This document shows positions 53,867 to 64,000 of a stretch of 64,000 nucleotides of DNA, piece by piece; positions within the stretch are counted from its first letter, which is position 1; each line of letters starts with the position of its first letter. The DNA lies in contig NW_006281106.1 of the NCBI RefSeq assembly GCF_000203795.2, positions 57,226 through 121,225 of the forward strand, given 5' to 3'. Below the pieces are notes generated by a model. That model was not told the origin of the DNA and made no database searches. It saw only the letters and a program-made list of their open reading frames with translations. This DNA is from Batrachochytrium dendrobatidis JAM81 (lineage: Eukaryota > Chytridiomycota > Chytridiomycetes > Rhizophydiales). The translations under genes were made by a program, and so were the position numbers.

Positions 53867-55342
53867 ATGGAAAATCCAACATTAAAGCAATCAAAAATTC
53901 GTTCGACAGTATTGTTTATTCTTGCATCCACGGCCACTTTAACTAATGCTGGAATTACATCGGATCCATCTGATGTGCTAGGACTCAAGAAAACATGTAC
54001 AGGCATTGCAACTAATCTTATGAGCTTCTACAAGCCAAGCTACCTTGGTACTGTTCCCGAGTCAGGTCGAGCGGATATACATGGTTGTCAGTGGTGGGAA
54101 TCAGGTGTACTGTGGGGGTCTATGGGAGAGTACGCACGCAACACCAATGACGATCAATTCAACATCATTCTCACCAATGCTTTATCCAATGTGTCCTTGT
54201 CTAATTTGGAGGTGAATAACTTCGAGTTGGGAACTTTTCTAGGTCCAGATCAATCTGTCAGTGCAACATTGCTTGGTAGATGGAACGACGATATCGAGTG
54301 GTATGCCATGGCCTGTAAGTTTATAGTGATGTATAGTTTAATCATTTGAAATTAGAATCTAACATTGTGTTTAGCCCTGACATGTGCCCAAATGTTTGGA
54401 AAGGATGCTCTCATGCCTCGATCAAGAGCCATTACTTATCTTCAAACCGCAATCAATACCTATAACTCTGTGATGGAGCAGTATAATGACAAGTGTGGTG
54501 GTGGTATATACTGGTCGCGAGATCGTAACAGCGGTAAAAACAAAGAATACAAATCTGTCATTACAAACGTGCAGCATATGGTGCTTTCATCCCAGCTTAC
54601 GATTGTAACGGGGGATAAAAAGTATGTTCAAGTTGCAGAGAAGATTTACAAATGGATGCTCAAGTCAGGATTGATTTCAGAAAAGTATCATGTTTACGAC
54701 GGAGTGGACGCATCGGATTGCAGTATAAACTCAAAGGAGTATTCGTACAACTCTGGTTTACTTTTGGGAGGATTAGCATATATGTACAAGGCTACAAAGA
54801 ATGAGCAATACATCAAGGATGCAGCCAAGTATCTCCCAACAATGCTTGAGATTTACTCTCAAGATGGAGTCTTGAGAGATCTGTGCGAAGACCAACGAGG
54901 CGATTGTCAAGAAGGCGATTCACTATCACGCACTCCAGCAAGCAACCAAATGCCATACAAGGGAGGATTTGTTCGTGGACTAACATTCCTGTATCAGTTC
55001 ACCAATGACCAAGAGATGAAGAGCACACTCCGCAAGGTATTTGACAAGTCATGGGAGGGAATGATGAAGACTTGCAACTCAGAGTTTGATTGCAGTGCGT
55101 GGTGGGTTGATGGAGCACCTCCAGCCAAGCATAACTTCCATCATCAACTGGTAGCAATAGAACTATCGAATGCAATGGCAAAAGTATACATCACACCCGA
55201 GTCTGATACAGTTCAGTTTGAGAACCCCACCAAAGACTTCAAGCCTCCATCTCAGAGCAGCACCAGTCAACCCAAATCCATCTACGCAGTCACTGCTGTT
55301 GTCGTCATGGCAACAGCAGCCTTGTCGTTTATGCTTCTTTAA
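53867..55342 (+). CDS. GH76 mannan endo-1,6-alpha-mannosidase-like protein, second paralog
   Basis: Two exons, 53867-54314 and 54375-55342, again 471 residues, with the intron at the same place right after GRWNDDIEWYAMA. The Asp pair is about residues 141-142. QWWESGVLWG, CGGGIYWSRDR, YNSGLLLGGLAYMYKATKN, SRTPASNQMPYKGGFVRG and FHHQLVAIELSNAMA are conserved. The N-terminus has a slightly longer polar start before its hydrophobic core (STVLFILASTATLTNA). The end (SIYAVTAVVVMATAALSFMLL) is a GPI-type tail. The two copies differ at many positions, so this is an old duplication. Only 86 bases separate its stop from the next start. Confidence 0.9.
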
Positions 55343-55428
55343 CCTTTTGATTCTTGAAACCTAATAAACCAGTCCTTGTTTGAATGATAAATTCGACTGA
55401 TTTCTTGTGCTGATTCTCTCCTTGAACA

Positions 55429-57637
55429 ATGAATTCTTACAGCGATGGATTCACCCCATTCGACTCTCTGCAATCTCCCATACATTCACTGGAGACTCAC
55501 AGCACTGAAACGTCTCTACCTGCTGTCTTGTCCCAGTCGTCCACCCCTAGAGAAACCCTTACCAAGAACCCAAAAGGAAAGGCTCCGTTTGCTGACAACC
55601 CTTCTCAAGGACTGGTTCCTTTGTCTGCCACTGATGTATGTGTCATGGTTATTCTATTGTCTGGGTGCATGGGTTGAAAATGAGTTTAAAAGTTTAGACA
55701 GATCCATACTGATACTTGATTCGCATGACGATTAGGTATGTTTAAAACGGATGAATGGATGGTCTAAAATAGTCTATAAACTCATCAGGTACCTAGAAGT
55801 GGTAGCTGAACAGGAGCGTCGTTTGTCAGAATCTGTATCCAAATGCTCCAAAGAACTGTCCGTCACTCAGCTCGATAAAGATATGTTGGGTCTTTTTGAC
55901 CCAACCGAGTCGTTTCAAACCCTTCTCAAAGACATGACCGAATCCCAATCCAAAATATCAAAAGAACATACTAGGGGTGCTGAATTAGTCGAAACTGAAT
56001 TACTTCCCATTTTAAAAGAATTGTTGGCTGAAATACGTAAAAAGATTGCTGATGCAGATAAGGACTGGGGACTATTGGATAAGGAGATGAAATATGATCT
56101 GGACACATTTGTAAAGCTATCTGCCAATGTGCGCGCTTCCTTGATGCGGTTACAATGGAAAGGTAATGAAGAGGGTAGCATGGGCGATGTTCCTAAAGAT
56201 GTGCCAAGAGATCCGTGGCTGGCTGATATGACTTTAAGAAAACATATTGTCCAGTGTAACAAAAAGCAAGAGTACTATCGCTCCAAACTGGGTCAACAGC
56301 AAGACACATTTGCTGCATTTGAAAAGGTGATTGTACAGAATATTCGTGTTGGTTTAGCATCTTTTTACGAATGGCAAACTTCAAATTATACCAGAAGGTT
56401 GGATCAATCCAGAGATATGGCCAAGTTATTGGATACAATGGAGGCAGATAAAGACTGGGCAATTTTTAGAGCAAGCAACTGTGATCGATTTATTGACCAA
56501 GACAATGTGCCCTTGGTTGATCCTGCAAACATCATCTATGACGGATGTGACGATCTTGCCATTCGCGTTGTTCGACAAGGATCGCTACTGCGCAAAGAAG
56601 GTGTGTTTAAACGATCCTATCGGCCCGTCAATGCTGTCCTGTCCACTTCTGGATATCTGCATACTCTGCCACCACTTTCATCAACACCCATAGGAGCTAC
56701 GCATTCTGACACTTCATCTGCAGGCGGTCCATTCTCTCCTACTGGCAACAAACCGGATTTTTCGGCTGATTCCATACTTGAAATGCCTGAGCTGACGCTT
56801 GATTTGGCAGAATACACCTTGCTTCCACTTAATCTTAGCGACAAAGATCCCGAAGACATTGTTTTTGTTGGGAAAAACTCGGGTATGTTTGGACGAGATA
56901 TCAAACACAAATTCAAGGGGAAAACCATGGTTGAAAGTGCGGATTGGTGGACTGCAATCAATGAACATATGAAACAGATGGGAACACGGACTTCAGTTGG
57001 AACACCCACTACACAGCACTCAAAACCAGCTTTTGCTGGTACTGCTCCTTTACCAAAAGAAAGTGCAGATGGATCGACTGGACTTTCTCAACGCGCTGCT
57101 GCATCTGTAGCTACTGCGAATGCTCCATCGACGTCTCTTCAAGCTCGATTGGGAGCCGTTGTAAGTCATAGCAAATCCGATACGATTCATGCTACTTCTG
57201 GTACACTACCAGTGAGTATGCCTGCACCACCTCTACCTGGTCGACCCAAAAGTACTATTGTACCTACATTGAGACCCAAATCTGGATCGCTTATTGACGA
57301 ATCATTTGATGATTTGCCTAGTAGGAGAGATTCGTTATCACCTCCGATTTCTTTTACAACTACTTCAAATGATCAAATTCCTACACCTGCTCATGTAGCT
57401 GATTTTGCTTCATTTCCACCTCCCGACACGAATGACAAGACCGAGGTGGGCAATGTATCTGCTTTATCATTAAGTGAACAGATGGAAATGAAATTAAGCC
57501 ATGCTACAAGTGGTGGTCATTCTCATGATGATCCGGTTGAACTGGACACGCCATCGCCCAAAGCAAAACTAGCTAGTCTATCTACCGGAACTAGCAATCC
57601 ATGGGACACATTTCAAGACGAGTCGGGTGGTTGGTAA
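55429..57637 (+). CDS. Slm1/Slm2-like BAR and PH domain protein
   Basis: Two exons, 55429-55635 and 55736-57637, 702 residues with phase 0 at the intron. A short disordered N-terminus is followed by a BAR-like helical domain (about residues 70-290: LKRMNGWSKIVYKLIRYLE, AEQERRLSESVSKCSKEL, LRKHIVQCNKKQEYYRSK). A PH domain follows (about 345-475: LLRKEGVFKRSYRPVNAVLSTS...DIVFVGKN...ESADWWTAINEHM). The tail is long, disordered and Ser/Thr/Pro-rich. This is the layout of yeast Slm proteins, which bind PI(4,5)P2 and eisosome membranes downstream of TORC2. The central domain match is good; tail motifs for calcineurin binding are not obvious. Confidence 0.8.
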
Positions 57638-57936
57638 TGTCGTATATGGAACTCGTTCAATTCTCTACAAGGCTTATTGTGGCATCTGCCATGTTTATTC
57701 AACTATTAAAACCTTATTTACCAAGATAATTTGTTTTTTAAACTTGAAAGCTATCCAATGGAAATTAGAGGTAGAACATACAATAGCTCAATTATTTTAT
57801 TGATTTGGAAAAAATAGCAATGATTGTTGTATTCGGTAGTATAGCAATACTCTCCAAAAAGTAGTAGCAACATAAAATACGGAATAGCAATATCAAAACA
57901 GGTGGTGAATATAAAAATGGTAGGGTACGGGAAACA

Positions 57937-59643
57937 CTATTTTTGAGGAGGCAATGGAGGCTGTTGGCTAGATGTGCCAGTGGAAGTATTGGGCACGGAA
58001 CTGGCAGCAGCAGCAATACCAACGGTTTCATAAACCTGACCCAAGATCCGCAAAGCATCAGCACGTCGTTTACGTAACTCGGTCGACACACCAGGTGCAT
58101 CTCCGAGAGCATCGTCGCATACATCGCGTAGCACAGATTCAACTTCTAATTTGGATCCTCTCCACAAAGCTTCTAGTCCCTTTGTTGCCGCTTCATATTC
58201 CAACTGCGTGCGGAGTTCTTGCTCCTGAGGTGTCAGTTCGACTTCGACGTCCTCATCAACAGTCTTTTCACCTCCTTCACCTGTTTTTTTTGTTTTTTTA
58301 TCCATTTCTTGAAGTTTGGTGAATTTGCTTTGCAGATCTAGAGCCGTACGAAACGTCCCGACCGTCTCGTTTAAAATGTGAGTTTTTTCTTTGATAGCTC
58401 CGCTTACTCGAGACCCAAGTCCCCATACTCGATGCCATAGCACAGCACCCCCATCCTCTGCAGCAATTTTGGCAATCCACTGATCAGCTTTTAAAACATA
58501 GGTGAATCCAATCGCTCTCAACAATTCGGGTCCATAGCTTTCTAAAGCAAGTTGTTGAGCTTCGATAGTAGATAAAGCACGAAACGTGTTGAGTGATTCG
58601 TTTGCCAAGCTATTCAAAGAGATCCCCAAAGGTGGAGAAGAAGTAGGATCAGGAAATGGAAACGCATCAGTGTAAAGCGAAAGCTTGGCAACAAGATTAT
58701 GCGACAGTTTTTGAATACGTTCTTTACGAATCAAACGACGTTGTTCGTACATCAATGCCGAATCTTGTTTGGCTTGAGTGGTAGCATCTGTAGATGGAAC
58801 TTCTGTTCCCGAGTTGATTGTAGAAGAGTTGGAGTCAGTGGTCAAGTCATTAGATTTGGATGGATCTTTTGCAGCCATGACGTCTTTAAAATCCCGAGCA
58901 ATGGATATTTCACCAATGATATCAACAAACATATCACCACCAAACTGTTGTCTGAAGAATTGTTCTGGATCGACAAACACAGATCCTTCAGAACCCACTG
59001 CAGCAGCCTTTCCATGAATATTATAAAATGAACGACGCTGTGGATCCGACAAGACTAAAATTTAAACATTAGTATAGTTTTTCTGGATACACATGAACCA
59101 TCAAGTCTGTACCTTGATAAGCTTCAGATATTTGTTTAAACATTTCTTCAGCCAATGGATTGTCCAAGTTTTTATCAGGATGACACTTCATAGCCTTGAG
59201 ATAATACGCCTTTTTGATGACAGCACTAGACGCCGTAGCAGGAATCTCCAACAAATCATAATATTCCATATCGATTGGATGGTCATCTAAATCAATCATG
59301 AAATTAGAAGACAAGAATCATCCTTTTTCAAGGTTTTACAATTACCTGAACCGGTTTTTCCAAGAGTAGTTTTTGGTCTGCGACTGGAAGCATTGTTGGT
59401 AGATTGGTCCGAGGCATTTGTAGTTTTTTTAGCAGAAACAGATGGAGTCTGTTGAACAGCAGAAGTTGGAATAGAACAAGTCTCTCTACAAGAAAAGCAA
59501 ACCACTCTATAAACAGAAAAGGCATAAGCTGGAGTGGCAGGAAGATAGAATTCAATGACTACAGAACAGTTTGGACACTTTGCAGTGACAGAAGGTTTTG
59601 GTCTCCTCGATTCAATAACAGGAATATGAGTTGAATCGCTCAT
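57937..59643 (-). CDS. DnaJ (Hsp40) co-chaperone with N-terminal zinc ribbon and X domain
   Basis: Three exons: 59643-59346, 59286-59113 and 59054-57937, 529 residues with matching phases. The N-terminal 60 residues contain CPNC (23-26) and CFSC (49-52), a likely zinc ribbon, followed by a Ser/Thr/Lys-rich linker. The J domain (about 106-170) has YYDLLEIPATAS, the HPD motif at 135-137 and FKQISEAYQVLSDPQRR. The C-terminal half is the DnaJ-X domain of Caj1/Djp1-type proteins (LRAIGFTYVLKADQWIAKI, LEALWRGSKLEVESVLRDV). Such proteins stimulate Hsp70 ATPase. Without the introns the first exon looks like a separate small gene. The zinc ribbon ahead of the J domain is the unusual part. Confidence 0.85.
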
Positions 59644-60229
59644 GTTATCAACAACCAAATCTCAGCAAATGCAAAATGGAACACTTGTGTTGCGATTTCC
59701 TTGATTTTGTTGGAATAAAAATAAATCGAATATTCTTGTTGAAAATTGACTTGATTGATATTGTTGCAATTGCAGGCTTACAAACTCATTTTTATTAGAA
59801 TGTCAGCAAGAGTTGTTACACAATACAAAACTGCATTTCGCGATATTATTGTTGAACGGTTTAAACCAGATTCAATAGTAAATGTGTCGTTTTGTTGATT
59901 CAAAAATGTATATTTCGTAAATGAAACTCATCTTCAATTGTCTGATTTACAAGTTGGTTTTGGAATACTTGAAATAGTACCGCAGTATGTATTGAACAGT
60001 GGAAAATGTAAAAAACAATAGTAGTATAGATAGGGCACTGAATGATACCACTTTTCTTGGTAGATGCTCTCTGCTAAAAGTTGTTCAAAGTGTCTGGAGT
60101 TGATCTCGCTTGTGACAGGTGATTTATGCTAAAATGCCATGGACAATCAATGTCAAATATAATGGTCAAGACTCGGTGCTTTATTCATACAAATAATTGT
60201 CTAATTCATTCCAACCCAAATGTACTATC
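59644..60229. other. Intergenic, no gene seen
   Basis: DnaJ upstream region and 3' region of the nuclease-kinase gene. Nothing further. Confidence 0.5.
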
Positions 60230-61390
60230 TCAAGTATTTTCAACCAGACTAAGGAGCAAGTTTGTTTCTTCCATTCGAGCAGCAGGGGAGCAATTTCGTG
60301 TAGAGAAGCCAAAGTCAATGATATATGGATTCCCAGATTCATCAATCAAGATATTCTCCTTTTTGATATCGTTATGTAGAATACCGGCCTCGTGAATGCT
60401 TTCGAGTGTTTCCAACAACTTCTGCTTTTGCTGTTCAGTGAATCCATTGGCCACCGTACCACAGATAGAAACACCTACACAGTACAGAACGTCCTCCACA
60501 AACCCATGACAAACGAATCTAGGTATGCCATTCCCTTGTAGCCCCGATAGCTGTTCATACACAGAAACCTCATTCAGCAATTCTGGAAGCATTTCTCCGT
60601 GCTTGGCAATATCAGCAACCTTGAGAGCAATACGGCTAGATCCATAGTAATCCAAATACACTTTGCTTCTTCCTTCACCAAGAACTGTATCAAATTTGAA
60701 ATCATCAACATCAAAATCTTGGGGTTGCTCGTTGATTTGAATTCCAGACGACAAAGAACTGCATCCTCTGGAGAGACTAGCACGCGGAGATACTCTAGTA
60801 CTACTTGGTCGAGAGATTTGGGTAGCAGAACTAGCTCTAGACGGACGCTTTGATGCGGGGGGAGAATCCATATGATTGTGATTGACGATGCTGTTGAAAT
60901 ACGATAAGCATTGCTGGACAGTGGGAGTTTGAGCAGTAAAGGAGATTCCCTCGGAAACATACAAAGTTTCATGAACTTGAAGTTCTTCACAAACGGCACA
61001 TTCTTGATTTCGATAAACAAACCAGGTGTTTTCGTATGACGACAGAATCCCATATTGTCTGTGGTTCAATCGCATATAGTGGTAGAGTTGATTAAGAGCA
61101 GACACACGTGTCCTTTCTGTGTCGTATGAATTGACGATATCACTGATAGGCAAGGTCCAATTGCCCTTTTCTTCAACAATGGCAACAATCTCTCCATCTC
61201 TAGTCATTAAATGATCTGGTTCCCCTACGCAGCTTGTGATTTGACGTCGTGCCTTGAATTCAGAAGGAGGAATGAAACACTTGGCAGAGACATCGAGCAA
61301 ATTGTCGAGAATGAAGGGTTGAAGACTTTGTTCGAGGAACATTGGCGCACTCTTGACTATCAGAATCTTGGGGATACGGTCTTTTAACAT
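60230..61390 (-). CDS. PD-(D/E)xK nuclease-like domain fused to a short protein kinase
   Basis: 386 residues from ATG 61390; the frame is open upstream but lacks an ATG there. The N-terminal domain has a PD-(D/E)xK layout: GEPDHLM (Asp 59), then IVAIVEEKG (Glu 73 to Lys 75), and a later helix with LNQLYHYMRL. A Ser/Arg-rich linker (about 175-215) leads to a compact kinase: glycine loop GEGRSKV, Lys 257 in ALKV, HND at 339-341 with Asn 346, and DFG at 359-361. It ends only 25 residues after DFG, so the usual C-lobe helices are missing, as in small kinases attached to CRN-type or fungal nuclease domains. No signal peptide. Substrate unknown. Confidence 0.7.
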   Translation of the reverse strand: MLKDRIPKILIVKSAPMFLEQSLQPFILDNLLDVSAKCFIPPSEFKARRQITSCVGEPDHLMTRDGEIVAIVEEKGNWTLPISDIVNSYDTERTRVSALNQLYHYMRLNHRQYGILSSYENTWFVYRNQECAVCEELQVHETLYVSEGISFTAQTPTVQQCLSYFNSIVNHNHMDSPPASKRPSRASSATQISRPSSTRVSPRASLSRGCSSLSSGIQINEQPQDFDVDDFKFDTVLGEGRSKVYLDYYGSSRIALKVADIAKHGEMLPELLNEVSVYEQLSGLQGNGIPRFVCHGFVEDVLYCVGVSICGTVANGFTEQQKQKLLETLESIHEAGILHNDIKKENILIDESGNPYIIDFGFSTRNCSPAARMEETNLLLSLVENT

Positions 61391-61612
61391 ATTAAAAGTC
61401 AGTGTACAGTGCTTAAATCTGGGAAATTTTGATACCAACTTATAGTATAGACGATAGCGAGCAAAAGTCCTAAAAGAATTGGTCAATTCTATAGATTTTT
61501 GTAATTTCCCTAGTAGAGGAATATTATTTTGTGGTGTATCAAATCTCAAAAGTTCTTATTCCAGTAAAATGAATTTGTATGGAGTAGCAAATAGTATTAT
61601 TAAAAGCGATGT

Positions 61613-62560
61613 TTATTCGATGATATCATATGACGAAGAAGGTGTGAGATTGGGTGTACACGCACCAAAACAACTTTTCACAAGAAAATACAGGAATCTA
61701 TAGACCTTGACAACTTGTTCTTCGTCCAAAGAACGAAGGTTAATCAAAATCTTTCGAGAAGTCCACAAAAGCCCCTGTTCATCAATAAAGATAAATTGCC
61801 AATCAGCAGCATTAGACAACACTCCCCATACGCTACATTTTGTCTTCCCGGCATCTTTTCTTGATTTGTAAAGAGTAGCTGTTTCAGCAACACATTGCCA
61901 GTAATCATCTTCATCCCAACTAGTCTTTGCTTCGATAGCAATCAAGTGAAGTTCTTTTGGAGGTGCTTTGCTGAAAATATCGTATCCTTTTCCAAGTCCA
62001 ATTGTGTAATCAGTATTCCCAGTGATTTTTCGTTTCTTGTTTCCCACTGTTTTTGAAACCTCCATTTGAATTTCTGGGAAGATTCTGAGTGATTCTTTGA
62101 ATTCAGGACGATATAGAACATCCAGAAGAAAATCGTTGAGAATAAAGCGACGACCGGCTTCATACCTCATATGAACCAAAGAGACAGACTGTTTCAAACG
62201 AGAATAAAAATGCTCTGAAGGATTGATAGAATCGTCCAAATCAAATGTTGTCCATTCTCTGTAAGTGGTGTTGATGGAAGTAATACTTGAAATCCACTTG
62301 TCATCAGCTTCTCGAAAAGACTTGCTCTCTTCCTTTGGCTCTTCTTTGGTCGCTAATTTGATGAGTTCTTTCCAGTATTTCTCGTCCTTTTTGAGTTCCT
62401 GAAGAGTTTCTTTCCAATCAAAATCCTCCAACTCCACTTGTTCGTCAGTAGTAAGTCCTTCTGGTCTCCTTGCTTTCTTCTGAAGTTCCAACTTTCTTGC
62501 TTTGACAGTTTCTATTTTCAATCCCACAGCTTTGAGTTCGTTTTTGTCGTATTGACTCAT
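61613..62560 (-). CDS. PD-(D/E)xK nuclease-like protein with N-terminal coiled coil
   Basis: 315 residues from ATG 62560. The Lys/Glu-rich N-terminus (about 8-85) is probably a coiled coil. The nuclease-like domain has Glu 167 in EIQMEV, Asp 184 in GNTDYTIGLG, IAIEAK (Glu 210, Lys 212), and a following helix with Gln 222 and Glu 226 (DYWQCVAETATLY), a classical PD-(D/E)xK set. This fold is common in fungal proteins of transposon or effector origin, including CRN proteins. It lies 220 bases upstream of the nuclease-kinase gene, same strand. The two nuclease domains are different in sequence, so this is not a simple tandem duplication. Confidence 0.75.
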   Translation of the reverse strand: MSQYDKNELKAVGLKIETVKARKLELQKKARRPEGLTTDEQVELEDFDWKETLQELKKDEKYWKELIKLATKEEPKEESKSFREADDKWISSITSINTTYREWTTFDLDDSINPSEHFYSRLKQSVSLVHMRYEAGRRFILNDFLLDVLYRPEFKESLRIFPEIQMEVSKTVGNKKRKITGNTDYTIGLGKGYDIFSKAPPKELHLIAIEAKTSWDEDDYWQCVAETATLYKSRKDAGKTKCSVWGVLSNAADWQFIFIDEQGLLWTSRKILINLRSLDEEQVVKVYRFLYFLVKSCFGACTPNLTPSSSYDIIE

Positions 62561-62900
62561 TTTTTTAAAATAGAAAAAAATAAAGTGGTGCTTAATGATT
62601 TTAAACAAAGTTGATGTCGGAGGTAACAATCATTTCAACAATTTTCCATCGATTTTATTAGGAAATATCAGCTAAAATGTCAGTTTCAATCTCAATTAAA
62701 CAAGCACTCAGTATGAGTTTAGCACAACCAAACCACCACCAATCTCTGCCCGTATGTCTACTCTAACAACTCTAATCAAAGTTGATGCCACAGGCGTTTA
62801 TCATTCTCAAAAACTATTCATAGGTTTACCAAGGGATATTGGCTAAAATACCTGGTATCATTTGGTGCCCTAACTATACTACTAACAATTTTATTAGGTT
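62561..62900. other. Intergenic, no gene seen
   Basis: Between the nuclease-like gene and the SERINC 3' end. Nothing assigned. Confidence 0.5.
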
Positions 62901-64000
62901 TTAATCCCAGTGACGATCAGGTAATATGATTGGTGCAACCAATGTCCAGGCATACACGATCAACACCAGCCATCCACTGACAATCTTAACCCAAGCTGCT
63001 GCATAACTCTTTCCAACAACTGCAAAATCATCCTTGGTAATCGTTACAGTATCCCAATTTGTGACAAGCATGGCTAGATACATGGACGCAACTACAAAAA
63101 TAAGATGGAAAAGCATATAACTGTATCGTACTGCCTCGACCTCATCATCAACTGGAGGTCGATAAGTTCCAAATGGAGTGGAGTGAGATCTGTCAGGGTC
63201 ATCGTCAGCATCCAATGCACTGGCTGGAAAGGCTCCGCTCTCGACCGCAGCATACAAATGTGACGATCTGTCACCACCATCTCCGCTTTCATTCATAAAA
63301 TTGGGTCGAGTAGCAGCACGAGATGCACTGTATGCCAAAGCAAGAAACGTAAATAGGGTTCCAATCACAAGCGTTGTGGTCTGAGTATTGTCCAAATTGG
63401 TGAGTGGAGGCGTACAATGCAACACACCGTTTTCGTCCTTGCTTGCCGGCATGCTTACAAGTGCTGATGCTACCAAATACGTAGCGTAAATGGTCACCAT
63501 AGATGCTTGTGCTAATCCACTTTTGGGTGTTGCCTCTTGAATCTGCGGCATGGCTGACAACACAGATGTAATGATGCACAGAATAAGATTAAAAGAAATA
63601 AAGAATTGATTCAGCTGACAGCCTGGCGCACCAAACCAAAGATACATGATGATGGTTGCTACAAGTGATAGAATATATGATCCGAATGTAACCGAAACAA
63701 GAAGCGCAAGATATCGTTTATCTTCATGCTCTTCCCACCATGCTATTGATCATTTGGAGAGTATTAGTGAATGGTATATATAATTGGTTCTAGATTGAAT
63801 CTATGCATTGAATCAACTTGCCCAAAAGAGTTTCACTAAATGTGTATGCAAAATCAACAAGCAGAACTACTTGCACAAGAATGAAAATAGCAGCACCAGG
63901 CATATCAATGTACGATCCCCATCCCATAACAAATCCATTTGGAAGAAAGAATGCAGCAACAATCAAAGCAGCCCATGCCAGCAACTTCCAAGCCCAATAT
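62901..64000 (-). CDS. TMS1: SERINC/TMS1 family membrane protein, 5' part outside the window
   Basis: Two exons visible: the upstream one runs from beyond 64000 to 63822, the last from 63742 to 62901. Family features are LPNGFVMGWGSYIDMPGAAI, FILVQVVLLVDFAYTFSETLL, AWWEEHEDKRYLALLVSVTF, MYLWFGAPGCQLNQFFIS and, at the end, DDEVEAVRYSYMLFHLIFVV, MLVTNWDTV and SGWLVLIVYAWTLVAPIILPDR. Several hydrophobic helices are evident. SERINC proteins are conserved multipass membrane proteins with proposed roles in phospholipid scrambling and serine-lipid synthesis. The intron at 63821-63743 starts with GC (GCAAGT). The N-terminal third is missing only because the window ends. Confidence 0.9.

Noticed and set aside
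59296..59658. Separate small zinc-ribbon gene upstream of DnaJ
   Set aside because: A GT-AG intron at 59345-59287 connects it in frame to the J domain.
1..64000. tRNA or rRNA genes
   Set aside because: No convincing B-box-like GGTTCGAATCC with matching arms, and no rRNA core sequences were noticed; a dedicated search could not be run.

Overview
This is eukaryotic, fungal nuclear DNA. It is AT-rich and has short spliceosomal introns (about 56-90 nt, GT-AG with a few GC-AG). The gene content points to a chytrid of the Batrachochytrium type: families of small secreted proteins found as scattered paralogs, a pepsin-like protease family, a Crinkler (CRN) type gene, and ordinary fungal housekeeping genes (SERINC/TMS1, DnaJ, Slm-type BAR-PH, GH76, GT71). 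The genus is my inference from this combination; no marker gene proves it.

The left part (about 1-37.3 kb) is a gene-sparse, repeat-rich accessory region. It holds three interleaved secreted families in mixed orientation. Family A has five members (7.4, 12, 18, 28 and 30 kb): signal peptide, Gln/Ser/Pro-rich repeats of variable length, and a conserved charged helical C-terminus. Family B has four members (9.5, 15, 25 and 32.5 kb): signal peptide, Ser/Thr/Ala linker, coiled coil. Family C is a pepsin-like protease family with one intact gene (35.3-33.7 kb), one full-length pseudogene (1.95-3.6 kb) and two remnants (14.4 and 26 kb). Families A and B each carry their own conserved promoter block, so they look like units duplicated together with their promoters and partly with their 3' flanks. 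Long direct and inverted repeats tie the region together. A CRN gene with a single in-frame stop after its header (6.5-4.7 kb) and an ARM-like plus DUF4246 gene with one frame break (20.1-23.5 kb) sit between the families. Much of the remaining sequence is duplicated, decayed material.

From 37.5 to 45.6 kb, all on the minus strand, lie a secreted protein with 153-bp internal repeats, another secreted protein of unknown function, a three-exon GT71-type mannosyltransferase and a secreted protein with a GGNQ-repeat stalk and a conserved fungal C-terminal domain. From 47 to 55 kb come a LEA-like single-pass membrane protein, two GPI-type GH76 mannosidase paralogs and a tiny secreted peptide between them. 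Mannosyltransferase and GH76 genes suggest a wall-mannan theme here.

The right end (55.4-64 kb) is compact and ordinary: a Slm1-like BAR/PH protein, a DnaJ/X-domain co-chaperone with an N-terminal zinc ribbon, and the 3' part of a SERINC gene running off the window. Between the last two sit adjacent genes with PD-(D/E)xK nuclease-like domains, one of them fused to a small protein kinase. Such domains also occur in CRN-type effectors.

No tRNA, rRNA, CRISPR array or recognisable transposase was seen.
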